The notes under the pieces: generated by a model
The model's database searches: none
What the model saw: only the letters and a program-made list of their open reading frames with translations
What the model was told of the DNA's origin: nothing
Assembly (NCBI GenBank): GCA_023212695.1
Contig: JALCCG010000096.1
Location: 1 to 64,000, forward strand
Origin: Sporisorium sorghi
Taxonomy: Eukaryota; Basidiomycota; Ustilaginomycetes; Ustilaginales; Ustilaginaceae
Direction: 5' to 3'
Length of the DNA: 64,000 nucleotides
Translations under genes and position numbers: made by a program
Shown: positions 1-10,021 of the stretch, one piece after another
Numbering within the stretch: the first letter of the stretch is position 1
Layout of the letters: each line of letters starts with the position of its first letter

Positions 1-71
<71 letters not shown>
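1..71. repeat. Poly-T homopolymer run at window start
   Basis: The first 71 bases are all T, followed by a C/T-rich stretch. Such a run is longer than ordinary fungal intron polypyrimidine tracts. It may be a true homopolymer inside the intron of the following gene, or an assembly or gap artefact. Confidence 0.95.
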
Positions 72-97
72 CTCTCTTTCTTCCCGTCACAAGTCGG

Positions 98-115
98 GTG
101 TGTGTGTGTGTGTGT
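98..115. repeat. (GT)9 microsatellite
   Basis: Nine GT units run between the poly-T tract and the predicted 3' splice site of the short-chain dehydrogenase gene. It probably lies in the intron. Confidence 0.85.
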
Positions 116-154
116 ATACTGACGACGATGTATTTGGGCACGAACAGCGTTCAG

Positions 155-823
155 GGCGATGTGTCGTCGAAGCCGGACCTGGCAGCGATCGCCTCCACAA
201 TCTCTTCGGCGCACGGCGTGCTGCACATCCTCATCAACAACGCGGGCATCGAAGGGCCCATGACCAAGTTGCCCCCCTCCTCCCTGTCCACCCTTTCGGC
301 CTCCTCCCTCGCCTCTGCGCACCTCTCCTCCGAGTCGTTCGAAGCCTGGGACCGCCTGTTCCGCATCAACACCGCCTCCATCTTCTTCTCCACCATGACG
401 TTCCTCCCCCTCCTCCACGCCTCCCACGCCGACGCTTGGACGAGCAGCGTGGTCAACATCACCTCCATCTCGGGCATCGTCAAGCTCAGCCAGTCGCACT
501 ACGCGTACAACGCCAGCAAGGCCGCCGCAAACCACTTGACTCAGATGCTGGCGCACGAGCTGCGATTCCGCACGAATCTGGGTGTGCGGGTGAATGCGAT
601 CGCTCCTGGGTTGTTCAGTTCAGAGATGACGAGCGGCGGGAAGAGCGAGAAGGGCAAGACGAGCAGTGAGGATGTAAAAGGGCACGAGAATCCGGCGGGC
701 AGGGTGGGGAGCGAGGAGGAGTACGCGCAGCTCGTGTTGTTGTTGGCGGGCAACGGGTTTATGACCGGCCAGGTGGTGGCTGTGGATGGCGGGTTTGTTA
801 CGGCTGTGGCGGCGAGCAGGTAG
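155..823 (+). CDS. Short-chain dehydrogenase/reductase, 3' part (5' end outside window)
   Basis: This open frame encodes the C-terminal 222 residues of a classical SDR oxidoreductase, an NAD(P)-dependent enzyme that oxidises or reduces alcohol/ketone groups on an unidentified substrate. Visible family marks are the NNAG motif, an N-T-A-S segment, a serine-rich ITSISG strand, the YxxxK catalytic pair in YNASK, and an IAPG segment after it. The TGxxxGxG cofactor loop is missing. I start the exon at 155 because an AG ends at 154 after a pyrimidine-rich stretch and the sequence then resumes in frame with Gly-Asp-Val, the usual SDR strand 3. The open frame further upstream is microsatellite-derived. 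The first exon must lie left of the window. The 3' end faces the BIR1 gene across about 270 bases. Substrate class cannot be told. Confidence 0.85.
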   Translation, partial: GDVSSKPDLAAIASTISSAHGVLHILINNAGIEGPMTKLPPSSLSTLSASSLASAHLSSESFEAWDRLFRINTASIFFSTMTFLPLLHASHADAWTSSVVNITSISGIVKLSQSHYAYNASKAAANHLTQMLAHELRFRTNLGVRVNAIAPGLFSSEMTSGGKSEKGKTSSEDVKGHENPAGRVGSEEEYAQLVLLLAGNGFMTGQVVAVDGGFVTAVAASR

Positions 824-1091
824 GTGGGGTAAGAGCGGTTGGTGAGAGGTGCGATGTAGGAGGAGGACTTTGGGTGTACGAAATGGTATGCACGGCGGTT
901 TGTTTGATTGTTCCGTGTGTTACGCTCCAGAGTGACCGTGTTGTTGAGACTTCTTATCTTCAGCTGACAGGCGAGTTCATCGCAACGAACACAGCCTCCC
1001 TGCTCTGCTAACACAAGTTCGCATCTTGTCGACGGAAAGGGTATGAAAATTCACCATTGCACACATGCAACACCGTTTCAGACATCCATCC

Positions 1092-3407
1092 TCACGCCCG
1101 CCCGCGCAACCGCCTCTCAATCGCCATCCTTCCAATCCTCAACTGATTCTCCAGATCCGCCAACTGCGCCTCGCCATCCAGACGCATCTCGATCGCTGCT
1201 TGCTCGGCCTTGATCTGCATCCACTCTCCCAACGTCGTGGCTCTCTGCGAAGTGTCGAGCTCCAACTGAGCCAACTGCGGCAAGTGCGAGAGCGGCGTTC
1301 GAGCCGTGCTCGTCGACGACATGGCTGCGGCGATTGACGACGAGCGAGGTGCACCACGGATGGTCGCTTGCGATCCGGCGTTGGGGAGCGAAAGAGCGTC
1401 GGTCTCGATGTCGATATCGATGCCATCATCCGTGAGTGCAAGTTGGGCTTCAGCCTCGGAGGCGGCCGAGCTGGGCTTAGCCGAGCTCTGCTTCAATGAA
1501 GAGGAGGCCGAGCCTTTCCGGCTGCCAGCGCTAGACGAGCCTTTCGCACTGGAACCGCTCTTTGACGAGAGCGCCGCCAACGCATTTGAAACAGAACGCG
1601 AAGAGCGTTCCATCTCTGGCACGCCATCCGCTTCCGAGCTCATCGATGGGAACGTCACTGGATCTGCTGTAGCTGCGACTGCGGCCGCCTCTTGTTCCTC
1701 TTCTTGCACCGGTGTGACCTTTGCCGATGCCTTGCGCGACCTCGATCCAGAGGAAGACAACGACGCTTTGCTGGCGGAAGCGCTAGCTGCACTCGCTTTG
1801 GCTCCACGACCACCACGCCTTTTCGGCTCTTCCACAGGCTCCTCCTCTTGTTCTTCCTCCGCGTCGTCGTGTTCGATGATGGTTGCGTCTTCGATCACCG
1901 GCACAGCATCCTCGTCCATCGGCTGCTCCTCCTCCGGCTCCTCCGCCTGTGGCTCAGGAGTCGGTTCCTTTGGTGTAACCGCCGCCATTGCCTCTTGATC
2001 GAGCTTTTTCGACTTGGATCGACTCTTCTTGGGTTTGACGGTCTGGACAGGGTCGGTCGCCGGCTCAGGCTGATCCTCGCTCGAAGCACTGGGGAAGGGA
2101 ATGGGATCGGACAGCGCCAATTCGCGCCTCTCGAGATCTTCCTCGTCAGGCCTCCTGAGCTTGCGATTGAGACCCTCGTCCGAGAGCAAGTTGATGGCTT
2201 TGGTGGCCCTTCTGCTTGCAGCTCGGGTGGGACGTGACGAGGATGTTTGAATGGCAATGCCGTTGCCGAGGCCAGTGGCGCTCTTCTTTTTGCTGAGAGT
2301 CTTGACCGGCTCCTCGACGACAGGTTCATCTTCGTCGTCTTCTGCTTGAGTGGCTGTGTCTGCTTGTTCTTCTTTTGCTGGCTGCTCCTCTTCCACTGGT
2401 GCTTTCGCCGCCCGCTTTTTGGTCGAGACGCTGCGGGTCTTGCGGCCTCCCTTCTTTGCAGGCGCCGGTTCCTCGTTGGGAGCTTGACTGGATGCCTCTG
2501 CATCTGCACTGGTCACTGCAGCATTGTCTTGCTCGTCGGTCGCTGCCTGGTCCTTCTCTTCCTCTCGCTCCTTTGCAGCAGCGACCGTCGACTTTTTGCC
2601 TTTCGTGACGCTGGCGGACGCTTTGCGAGCTGCAGCGGAGACGGCACGCTTGCCGCCCTTCTTTGTCGGGGCTACAACTTCGATCTCTTGGTCAGCATCA
2701 GTGACCGCGCTGTCCTGCTCTTCTGCTGTCGACTCGGCGGATGCCTCTTCAAGTCGACAATTGAAAAAGGCGCAGTTGGGGACGCGTCGTTGATGTTCGT
2801 GAACGGGGTCGTCGGACTTCTCCCATCCACCCAAGGATTTGCTGCAGTAGATGCATTTGGCATTGTCTGCTTCCTCGTCGGTGGGGGCAAAATAAAAACC
2901 TGCTTCGGCCAGCTTCTTGCTGGTGGGCTTCCATCCCTTCTTGCCATCGTAAGGCCATTGCGATCCGAATGACTCCTTACGGGCTTGGATCATCTCTTTG
3001 CTGGTGGGGAGGAGCTCTGAATCTTGCCATGTCCACGTGTTGGTGGCGTCATCAAACAAGCCAGTCTGAGCACTACGAAAGATGCGACACCAGCCATTGC
3101 CCGGCAGCGCCTCTTCGAGGCGTGCTAGTGGATCATCGCCAGGTTGCCAGGTGTCAATCTGCAGATCAGGATAGAGAAAGTGAGCGACTGCGTCGGGCGC
3201 TTGCGGTGTGGGAACGTGGTAGAAGCCGTGTTTGGCGAGGATGGTAGGAGTAGGGATGCCCGAGGTCTTGGCACCTCGACCCGTGACGGGATGTGGCCAT
3301 TGCAGCGATGACGATGATGTTGCTTTGGTGGATTGTCGCTTCTTTGCTGTCGAGGTGGATGTCGACGACGAAGCGAACGTCGCCAAACGCTCCTCCTGCG
3401 AGAACAT
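1092..3407 (-). CDS. BIR1: BIR-domain protein, Bir1/survivin homologue
   Basis: A 771-residue protein with two N-terminal BIR modules followed by a long acidic, Lys/Ser/Ala-rich tail. It is likely the survivin-type subunit of the chromosomal passenger complex, which places Aurora kinase at centromeres. The second BIR (about residues 145-220) has the full zinc set C185-x2-C188-x16-H205-x6-C212. The first (residues 7-110) keeps the RxxTF start and the GFY strand but has lost all the zinc ligands and carries an insert, so it is degenerate. The last 60 residues are predicted helical and could contact INCENP- or borealin-like partners (inference). Tail segments rich in P-E-E-E and K-K-S are low complexity. 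The start at 3407 is the first ATG and sits just before the BIR1 RxxTF motif. An additional short 5' exon cannot be excluded. It is divergent from the WAPL gene across 1.04 kb. Confidence 0.85.
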   Translation of the reverse strand: MFSQEERLATFASSSTSTSTAKKRQSTKATSSSSLQWPHPVTGRGAKTSGIPTPTILAKHGFYHVPTPQAPDAVAHFLYPDLQIDTWQPGDDPLARLEEALPGNGWCRIFRSAQTGLFDDATNTWTWQDSELLPTSKEMIQARKESFGSQWPYDGKKGWKPTSKKLAEAGFYFAPTDEEADNAKCIYCSKSLGGWEKSDDPVHEHQRRVPNCAFFNCRLEEASAESTAEEQDSAVTDADQEIEVVAPTKKGGKRAVSAAARKASASVTKGKKSTVAAAKEREEEKDQAATDEQDNAAVTSADAEASSQAPNEEPAPAKKGGRKTRSVSTKKRAAKAPVEEEQPAKEEQADTATQAEDDEDEPVVEEPVKTLSKKKSATGLGNGIAIQTSSSRPTRAASRRATKAINLLSDEGLNRKLRRPDEEDLERRELALSDPIPFPSASSEDQPEPATDPVQTVKPKKSRSKSKKLDQEAMAAVTPKEPTPEPQAEEPEEEQPMDEDAVPVIEDATIIEHDDAEEEQEEEPVEEPKRRGGRGAKASAASASASKASLSSSGSRSRKASAKVTPVQEEEQEAAAVAATADPVTFPSMSSEADGVPEMERSSRSVSNALAALSSKSGSSAKGSSSAGSRKGSASSSLKQSSAKPSSAASEAEAQLALTDDGIDIDIETDALSLPNAGSQATIRGAPRSSSIAAAMSSTSTARTPLSHLPQLAQLELDTSQRATTLGEWMQIKAEQAAIEMRLDGEAQLADLENQLRIGRMAIERRLRGRA

Positions 3408-4448
3408 AGCTGATGAGGAGGCTGTGCAGACTACGCCTGGAGATTAGCAGAGCGTGGCTGAGTCAATTGTCGAAATCGAGTCGAGTCGTTGTCCGAAAGG
3501 CGTCAAAGGTCTAGCGACTGCTGCGGCTGTTGTTGTCGTCGCTGCCTTTGAGCAAGAGCCTGATCGGGAAGCTACCGAAGCTGACGATTAGCGGAGCGAC
3601 AACGGTGATGGCGATGATGGTGGATGAGAACGGTCGCGTTGTCAAGTGAGTGAGCGAGTCAAGTGAGTAAGCATGCGCTGCCAAAAGGGACCTCGCAGAA
3701 CACTGTGCATAAGAGGCAGGAATGGGCGAAAAGTAACACTTTGCTCGCTGTCGCGAAGTGCCTCGGCGTCGCGGTGATGATTTTCAGGCAGAACAACACT
3801 CTGACGCAGAGAGACGGTCTGCTGCGTCGAAATTTCCGATTTTTTTTTGGTCAGGTTTGGCTGGCTGAAAAGTGTTTGGTTCGAAAAAGCAGAGGAAGAG
3901 CACTCAAAACGCGTCAGTCACGCACGTGATGGGAAGAGAGAAACACAAAAACTTCAAGGCAGCACAGCACGATATCTTGGCGCGCTGCTCCAGAGCCACA
4001 TAAGAAGAGAGAGCCTTGACCTCCTGCCGCCTTCCGGAACAAAAGAAAGAGAGAAAAAAAAAAAGGCCGGCAACGCACCGCAGCCAGAAAGCTTGCATTT
4101 CGAGAAGCAAGAAGAGGACCCTTGAAAGCCTAAGCTTTGTCAAGCACAGGTCAGAACGGAGAGAGTCGTCCGACTTCCGCTCTTGCTAGCTTTATGTGAT
4201 TGACTAGCCATCTAGCATCTAGCACATCTTGCTCTATCTCTCCACCATCACCTGCGACGCAAGCGAAACGAGGAGCACCTCGTGACAGAGCAGAGGAAAG
4301 CACGACCTGGCGATCTCAGCTTCGGTGCTTCCGATACAGCATCGCTTCTTCCGATTACCTTTCTTTATCGCCCATCTCGATGCTAGCATCCGCACATACA
4401 GCGCAATAGACAAGCACTTGCGATCGTGCTCTGCTGCTGCTGATCACC
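3408..4448. promoter_or_regulatory. Shared BIR1/WAPL divergent promoter region
   Basis: This 1.04 kb non-coding stretch separates two divergently transcribed chromosome-segregation genes. It holds an ACGCGT (MCB-like) word at 3909-3914, a CACGTG E-box a few bases further on, and T/A homopolymers near 3840 and 4050. No convincing gene is visible. The regulatory reading of the words is inference. Confidence 0.5.
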
Positions 4449-7400
4449 ATGGATATGCCGTCTTCGTCACGACCCAAGCTCGGCACAGTCACATACGCCA
4501 GGCGCAATCGAACTCCCTCCAAAAGCGCACAGTCATCGCCAGCGGTCGGTCGTTCCTCCTTTGCCGCTGCTGGTGCTGCTGCTACAAACGTCGCATCTTC
4601 ATCGAGCGCATCATCCGACGACGAAGCCGGTCCATCCGATACACGGTCTAAACGCAGAGCTGGTGCCGCTCTCACCACCAACAACAATGCGTCGCCATCA
4701 TCGCATACTCGCCAAACAAACAATATCAGCCCCAAGAATCGCAACGAGCATGCATCGACAACTCCAACTGCCAGCGCCTCGACGTCATCTCGAGCAGCGT
4801 TGATCTCGAAGTCCGCCTCATCGACCACCACAGGCCTCTTTCCTAAACCAGGCTCTTCATCCTCGTCGTCATCAAGGCTCAACACCACCAAATCACTTCC
4901 GCAGCGTCCGCCAAGAGCAGCTTCTCCCACTCCAACAACAAAGTCGAATCGTTCTCCCATCAAAAGAAGTGCGAGCACTTCGCCTCGAAAGCTGGCATCA
5001 TCAGTACCTTCGAGCAAACGCCGGGCCCTTGCACGCACTCCCTCGCATCCACCACAAGACCTTGCCAGCCTCTTTGACGCCATCGAGCCAACCCTGCCTC
5101 AGCCTCGCTCTTCATTCACCCGCAGCGAGAGCCAACCCACCGTCCGTCTCCATCAGAATGACGCCGACGACGCATTGCTGGCAGCCTCGCCCGTATTCGC
5201 TCCCAGTCCTCTTGCGTCCCCCACTCTGCCATCAATCGGCTTCGATCATCTTGGCGAGCTGCCGTCTCCTGACGCTTCCGCAAGCCCTTCAAAGCGACCC
5301 AGAATGGCCGACAGGATGGCTCCCAGATCCGCTCGCCCCACTAGGTCCAAGGTCGACGAGATTGCAGATGCTCTCACCGATTCTAGGCGAGGCTCGCTGC
5401 GCAGGACCGAGACAGCGCCCTCGCTCATGTCCGACGCGAGCCCTTTAGCCGCTTTTCCTGCCGATGCAGGTCGTCCAGCGTCACTTAGAGCCAAAGAGCA
5501 CGACTCCAAGAGCGCTCGTCAGTCGGACGCTGCCTCCACTTTACCCGATGCAGTCTCGCAAACCGACGGTCTATCTACCGAGGGCACCAACTCGGCTTCT
5601 GGCGCTCGTAGGCTGGCTGGTATCAAGCGAGCATCCGCGAGCAACGCAAAACGCACATACGGCCTGCAGCGCAGCTTCCTGGCAGATCAGGCCGAAGACC
5701 AACTTCTGTCCGACCCTGCGAGCCCGAGCGTCAGGCCTCGTACCATCGAAGACGAGATCGAAGCGGAGCTCAAGGGCAACGGCAATGGCAGCGCTACCGC
5801 TTCCACCAATCCAACTCCTGCCTCAAAGCGAGTGCCGCATCCTGCTGCTACAGCGCCACGCGAAAGCTATGCAGAGCTGCTCAGAAAGTGGGGCGAGGGT
5901 GCGGATGATATCGAATGGGACGAGTCGCAAGATCCCACGCTCAATCTCAAATCCATCACCTCGCTCCGTTCCCAGGGCGAGCTTCGACGCTTCAACGACG
6001 ACCTCGAATACCTCTTTTCTGGGCTCGATGCGTCTCAGGCTCTGTCCATTCGCCAAAGCTCCGCCGTCGAACTTGTCAACGTCCTATGCGGCAAGCCCGA
6101 CGTCGGCAGTCTCGGCGGCGAAGACGATGCCAGCGATGCGGACGACAATGACGACGACGTCGAAGATCCGCTCGCCGCAGCTCAGTCCGCCGAATTCTTG
6201 CGCAAGCTCAAGGCTTCCGACCTCATTGCACGGCTCTTCGACCTGTTCAAGGATGCACAAGCTGGCGAGGGCGTCGACAACGTCTTGGATGCCGCCGTGA
6301 CCATCTATCTCGCCAAGATTCTTCGTTCAGCTTCATCTGCTGAGACGCTCGCCCGTGAGCGCTGGTCGCAGCTCTTCACCACCCTTCGCGATCTCTTGAT
6401 CCGGTCAGACCGGGCCTATCGCCAAGAACGCAAGGACGGGTTTGCTCTGTTGCGTTTGCACGAGCTCAAGCAGTTCAAGATAGCAACCAGATCCGAACGC
6501 AAGACCCTCGTCGAGCTTCGAGACATGGCACGCATGTCCAAACTCTTTGTCGCTGGTGCAAAGAGCTGGACTTTGCGCAATCTGGTGCTCGCAGCTTGTT
6601 GTTCGCTCATCGGCCTGCCTCGTCGTCTGTTGACCGAGGCTGCCATCCATGATCTGCTCGTCGATGCAAACAGCCCCGAAGACCGCTCACAGCCTTCTTC
6701 TCTCTTTGGTACCGTGCTCAATGTGCTGGTCTTGGAGGGCGTCAAGGCGCAACAACGCCTGGTCGACTTCACCAAAGGCCTCGAGCTCGTCACTCCTGCT
6801 GCTGTCGAGACCATCCCCGATCTCGAGACCGTCGATCTGTGCATTCGCTTCCTCGACAGAGGCATGGACATCCTCTACCTAGAGCTCGACCAAGCCGTCC
6901 CTGCATCCAACGAGACTCTGGATGCGTTGCAGCACCTAGTCAGCTTTGCGATTCAAGCAGCTCCATTCGGCGTCCACTCGGCATCAGACGATGTGCAGGC
7001 TACGCGCGACCGCAGCACGGCAAGTCGCGCTTTGCAAATCTTGCACGGTCTCTTCAAGACGCTGCTTGACCTGAGTCAGGTTGATGCAAATTGGAGCGAG
7101 ACCCTGGCTTCGTCGCAGTCTCTCCAACTTTCCGTGATGCGCGCATTCTCCCTCGGCTATCGCAGTGCCTCACAGGTGCGGCAGGCGGCCTCCCAAACCA
7201 ACGGAGCCAGACGGATCAAGAGCAAGTTTGACGAGACGGAACACGTCGCTGGTACTGAAGCTCAGAAGCTGGATGTAGCGCTGTTTGACGACGTCGTGCA
7301 CCTCTCGCTCGCCTTGCTCACCAATCTGCTGATCAAGCAGCTCGACAAAGCGCGAGATACTCTTCAACAAGTCCGTCTCGACCCGACTTGCTGGCGCCGA

Positions 7401-7904
7401 CGAGCTTGCACCACCGAATGCGCCTGCGACACCAGCCTGCCCGCGCTCCAGCTTCTAGCTCGCGTCTTCTTTGAGACTCGAATCGCTGCAGCGAGTCACG
7501 ACGACAGCCACGCAGCCTATCTGTCCAACTCGATCGCCACTGCCCTCGCCCAGTTCGCCGTGGGTGGCCCTGCTCGCCTCGACACGTGTCGAGCTGCTCT
7601 CGATGCCGAATTGCCTTCTTCGAAAAGCAAAGCTCGCGACTTGAGTGTCATCAAGCAGGATGGATTCACGACGCTGTTGGATGCAGTGGAAGAGTTTGCA
7701 GTGGTGCATGAGGCCGCGTTGCATGCCGAGAGGGCGCGAGCTGCTCAAGCGTCGTCAGATGCAGATACAGACGTGGTCATGCAGGAGACAGATGGCGATC
7801 AAGCAGCTGAAGGTGCGCAAGCCGACAGCACCACCATTTCGGTGGCTGCTGAAGCGGGACAGCTGATCAAGGATTTGGCCACGTCGCTTCGACGGATGAT
7901 GTAG
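4449..7904 (+). CDS. WPL1: WAPL-domain cohesin release factor
   Basis: A 1151-residue protein that I assign to the Wings-apart-like family, which opens cohesin rings together with Pds5. The N-terminal 450 residues are Ser/Pro-rich and disordered and include a basic T-Y-A-R-R segment near residue 15, recalling the KTYxRK motif at the start of animal Wapl. The conserved domain starts near residue 470 with a tryptophan-rich segment, followed by S-L-R-S-x-G-E-x-x-R-F-x-D-D-L-x-Y-L-F, the hallmark of the Wapl fold. It then continues as helical repeats to the C-terminus at a catalytic-free end. An acidic loop lies near residues 560-575. The ATG at 4449 has a strong CACCATGG context. No introns are needed. 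The gene is divergent from BIR1 and convergent with the MFS transporter. Confidence 0.85.
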   Translation: MDMPSSSRPKLGTVTYARRNRTPSKSAQSSPAVGRSSFAAAGAAATNVASSSSASSDDEAGPSDTRSKRRAGAALTTNNNASPSSHTRQTNNISPKNRNEHASTTPTASASTSSRAALISKSASSTTTGLFPKPGSSSSSSSRLNTTKSLPQRPPRAASPTPTTKSNRSPIKRSASTSPRKLASSVPSSKRRALARTPSHPPQDLASLFDAIEPTLPQPRSSFTRSESQPTVRLHQNDADDALLAASPVFAPSPLASPTLPSIGFDHLGELPSPDASASPSKRPRMADRMAPRSARPTRSKVDEIADALTDSRRGSLRRTETAPSLMSDASPLAAFPADAGRPASLRAKEHDSKSARQSDAASTLPDAVSQTDGLSTEGTNSASGARRLAGIKRASASNAKRTYGLQRSFLADQAEDQLLSDPASPSVRPRTIEDEIEAELKGNGNGSATASTNPTPASKRVPHPAATAPRESYAELLRKWGEGADDIEWDESQDPTLNLKSITSLRSQGELRRFNDDLEYLFSGLDASQALSIRQSSAVELVNVLCGKPDVGSLGGEDDASDADDNDDDVEDPLAAAQSAEFLRKLKASDLIARLFDLFKDAQAGEGVDNVLDAAVTIYLAKILRSASSAETLARERWSQLFTTLRDLLIRSDRAYRQERKDGFALLRLHELKQFKIATRSERKTLVELRDMARMSKLFVAGAKSWTLRNLVLAACCSLIGLPRRLLTEAAIHDLLVDANSPEDRSQPSSLFGTVLNVLVLEGVKAQQRLVDFTKGLELVTPAAVETIPDLETVDLCIRFLDRGMDILYLELDQAVPASNETLDALQHLVSFAIQAAPFGVHSASDDVQATRDRSTASRALQILHGLFKTLLDLSQVDANWSETLASSQSLQLSVMRAFSLGYRSASQVRQAASQTNGARRIKSKFDETEHVAGTEAQKLDVALFDDVVHLSLALLTNLLIKQLDKARDTLQQVRLDPTCWRRRACTTECACDTSLPALQLLARVFFETRIAAASHDDSHAAYLSNSIATALAQFAVGGPARLDTCRAALDAELPSSKSKARDLSVIKQDGFTTLLDAVEEFAVVHEAALHAERARAAQASSDADTDVVMQETDGDQAAEGAQADSTTISVAAEAGQLIKDLATSLRRMM

Positions 7905-8165
7905 CCGCCTGGAAGTCCATACTGTAGCTGGAGCCAGCTTTCCGCCAAGATCATGCAATGTCCTTCCAAACGATCGAAATCATATACCTTGCCGGCTTGG
8001 CTACTTTCGAACGCAGTCGTGGCGACAGCGCGAGGCGCAGCTTGCTCAAAAATCAGATCCTGTGGCACAGTCTCGGGCTGCTAGCGTGATGTCAAAACAT
8101 GTTTGCACTTTACTATTGCTTTTGATCAATCGTGAATCTTCGTCGATGTCGTCTCGTCACTGAAC

Positions 8166-10021
8166 CTATGGGCCTCTCGCACTCGTCTGTTGCTTCTCGA
8201 GATCTTCAATAAGCAAACAAACCAGCGGTCCAACCATGCCCACGCCGCCCAGGATCAACCACACCAGCTGGCCGCCTAACAGGTTGCGCGTGACGCTGAA
8301 CGCAAACAGCGTATTGGCGAGGTACGGCCCTATAGCCCTCGTGCAGCTGCTGCTCATCTGCGCCAGACTGTTGAGTTTCCCCAACGCCGTTGCACGCGTG
8401 AGCTTGGAGCACTGGTTGACGAGGATCATGTTAGCCGCAAACGCCAGCCCGCCGATGACCCTCACCGCGGTGCTGACGAGCAGACACGTCCACACGGCGT
8501 ATGTGTACCAGCGCGCATCGCTGCCCGCTGCGCCCTCGCCCGCCCGTGCGATCGCGTTGGCGACAGGCAGCAGCACGACCGACAACGGGAAGGCGACAAA
8601 CGACCACTGGTACAGCCGCAACGTGCCCCAACGTTTTTGGAGCGGCGGGAAGAGGAACAGCTGCACCAGCGCCCCACCCAGGCCGTTGACGCTGAGCAGA
8701 ATGCCCGTGGTGTCGGACGTAAAGCCCACCCCGCCGAACGAGACGGGCTCGTAGAGGTATAGCACGAAGACCGAGTCGAGCGAGACCGAGATGAGCGCGA
8801 GAAAGGCGTACGAGATCATGACTTTTTGGATCTGCGGGATCGAGAGCAGGTCCAGCACCGTCGTTGTGCGCGGTGAGGGTAGTGAGGATGGTGAGAGTGA
8901 GGAAGAGCGCGGCGGCGTGTGCGTGGGCGTGTAGCCAGAGTGCCAGCTCTGCACCCGGATCGACGACGAGGAGGCACGTCGCGTGGGTGGTGATCTTGCG
9001 GTGCGACGTGTGGTGGACTGGGAGTTGGGAAGCGATGCAGCTGGGGGAGCGCTGCCGTTGTCCATTGAGCCGTAAGTGTGTCCTGTTGCGCTGCTGTTGC
9101 CGTTGCCGTTGCCGTTACCGTTACCGATGTTCTGCTGCTGCAGCTGCAACTTCTGAGCCCTCTTCCGCTCCACAATCTCCGGCAGCGTCTCCTCCAAGAG
9201 AAACACCCCCAACGTAATACTGCACAGCGTAATGCACGCCGACACCAAACACGGCAGCAAGTACGGATACTCCACCCACAGTCCGCCCACCCCAAGCCAC
9301 CCGCCATCCCCAAACACTCCCGGATACTTCTCCGCCGGTCTACTCAAATACCCGCCCAACAACGGCCCTACCAGACACCCGATCGTCCACGTCAACGGCA
9401 ACAAACTAAACGCTTTCGCCTGGTTCGTACTATCCGTCAACTCGCCCATCACACTCTTCACAATCGCAACGTTGCCGTTCGTCGCGCCCGCCATCGCGCG
9501 CGCAAGCACCGCCCACACGAACGAGCGGCTCAGCCCAAACAGCACCGCGGAGCACGCTACCCCCGCCAGACCCGTCAGCAGCACCGGCTTGCGCCCCACG
9601 CGATCCGATAGGCTGCCCCAGAACAGGATCGTGCACGTTTGCGAGACGGCGAACAGCGACTCGATGATGCCCGCGTAGAAGCCTACGGAGGCTTTATCGG
9701 GAGTGGCTCCGATGTGGTGGACCATGTTGTTTATGTATGGGAAGATTATGGTGAAGTTGATGGGCTCGGCGACGCGAAGGAGGGTGAGGATGGCGATGGC
9801 GCGGATGGGGAGCGGGGTTTCTGGGGGAGGTGAGGGTGGCGCGAGGAACGGTGAGCGTTCCGGGTCCTCATCGTCGTGCCCGCTGCTGGCGGTAGTGGTG
9901 CGGCTGATGGTTGTCGTTGGGCCTAAGGGCGGTATGCTGGGTGATATCGTTGTAGGATGATGGTGATGTTGATCGTGGTAGTGAATGTACGAACGTGTCT
10001 ATCGTTCTACGGGAAGACCAT
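8166..10021 (-). CDS. MFS transporter of the DHA1 / YCR023C-like (ZIF/vacuolar) type
   Basis: A polytopic major-facilitator transporter with 12 predicted membrane segments in two halves and a long Ser/Asn-Gly-rich central loop. The loop 2-3 signature G-x-L-S-D-R-x-G-R-K and the first helix R-V-A-E-P-I-N-F match the YCR023C/zinc-induced-facilitator-like group, often in vacuolar or plasma membranes. Substrate is unknown. An internal ATG at 9725 gives 519 residues but cuts off the first helix. The open frame extends upstream without another ATG until a stop. I therefore propose an 11-base coding exon (10021-10011), a 74-base GT-AG intron (10010-9937), and exon 2 from 9936, which joins in phase and gives about 593 residues. 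This splice is inferred. An Asn-Gly run is encoded by a CCGTTG-type hexamer repeat near 9095-9128. It is divergent from SHQ1. Confidence 0.8.
9095..9128. repeat. Hexanucleotide repeat (CCGTTG/CCGTTA) in MFS coding sequence
   Basis: Tandem hexamers encode alternating Asn-Gly residues in the central cytoplasmic loop of the MFS transporter on the minus strand. Length variation would keep frame. Confidence 0.8.
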
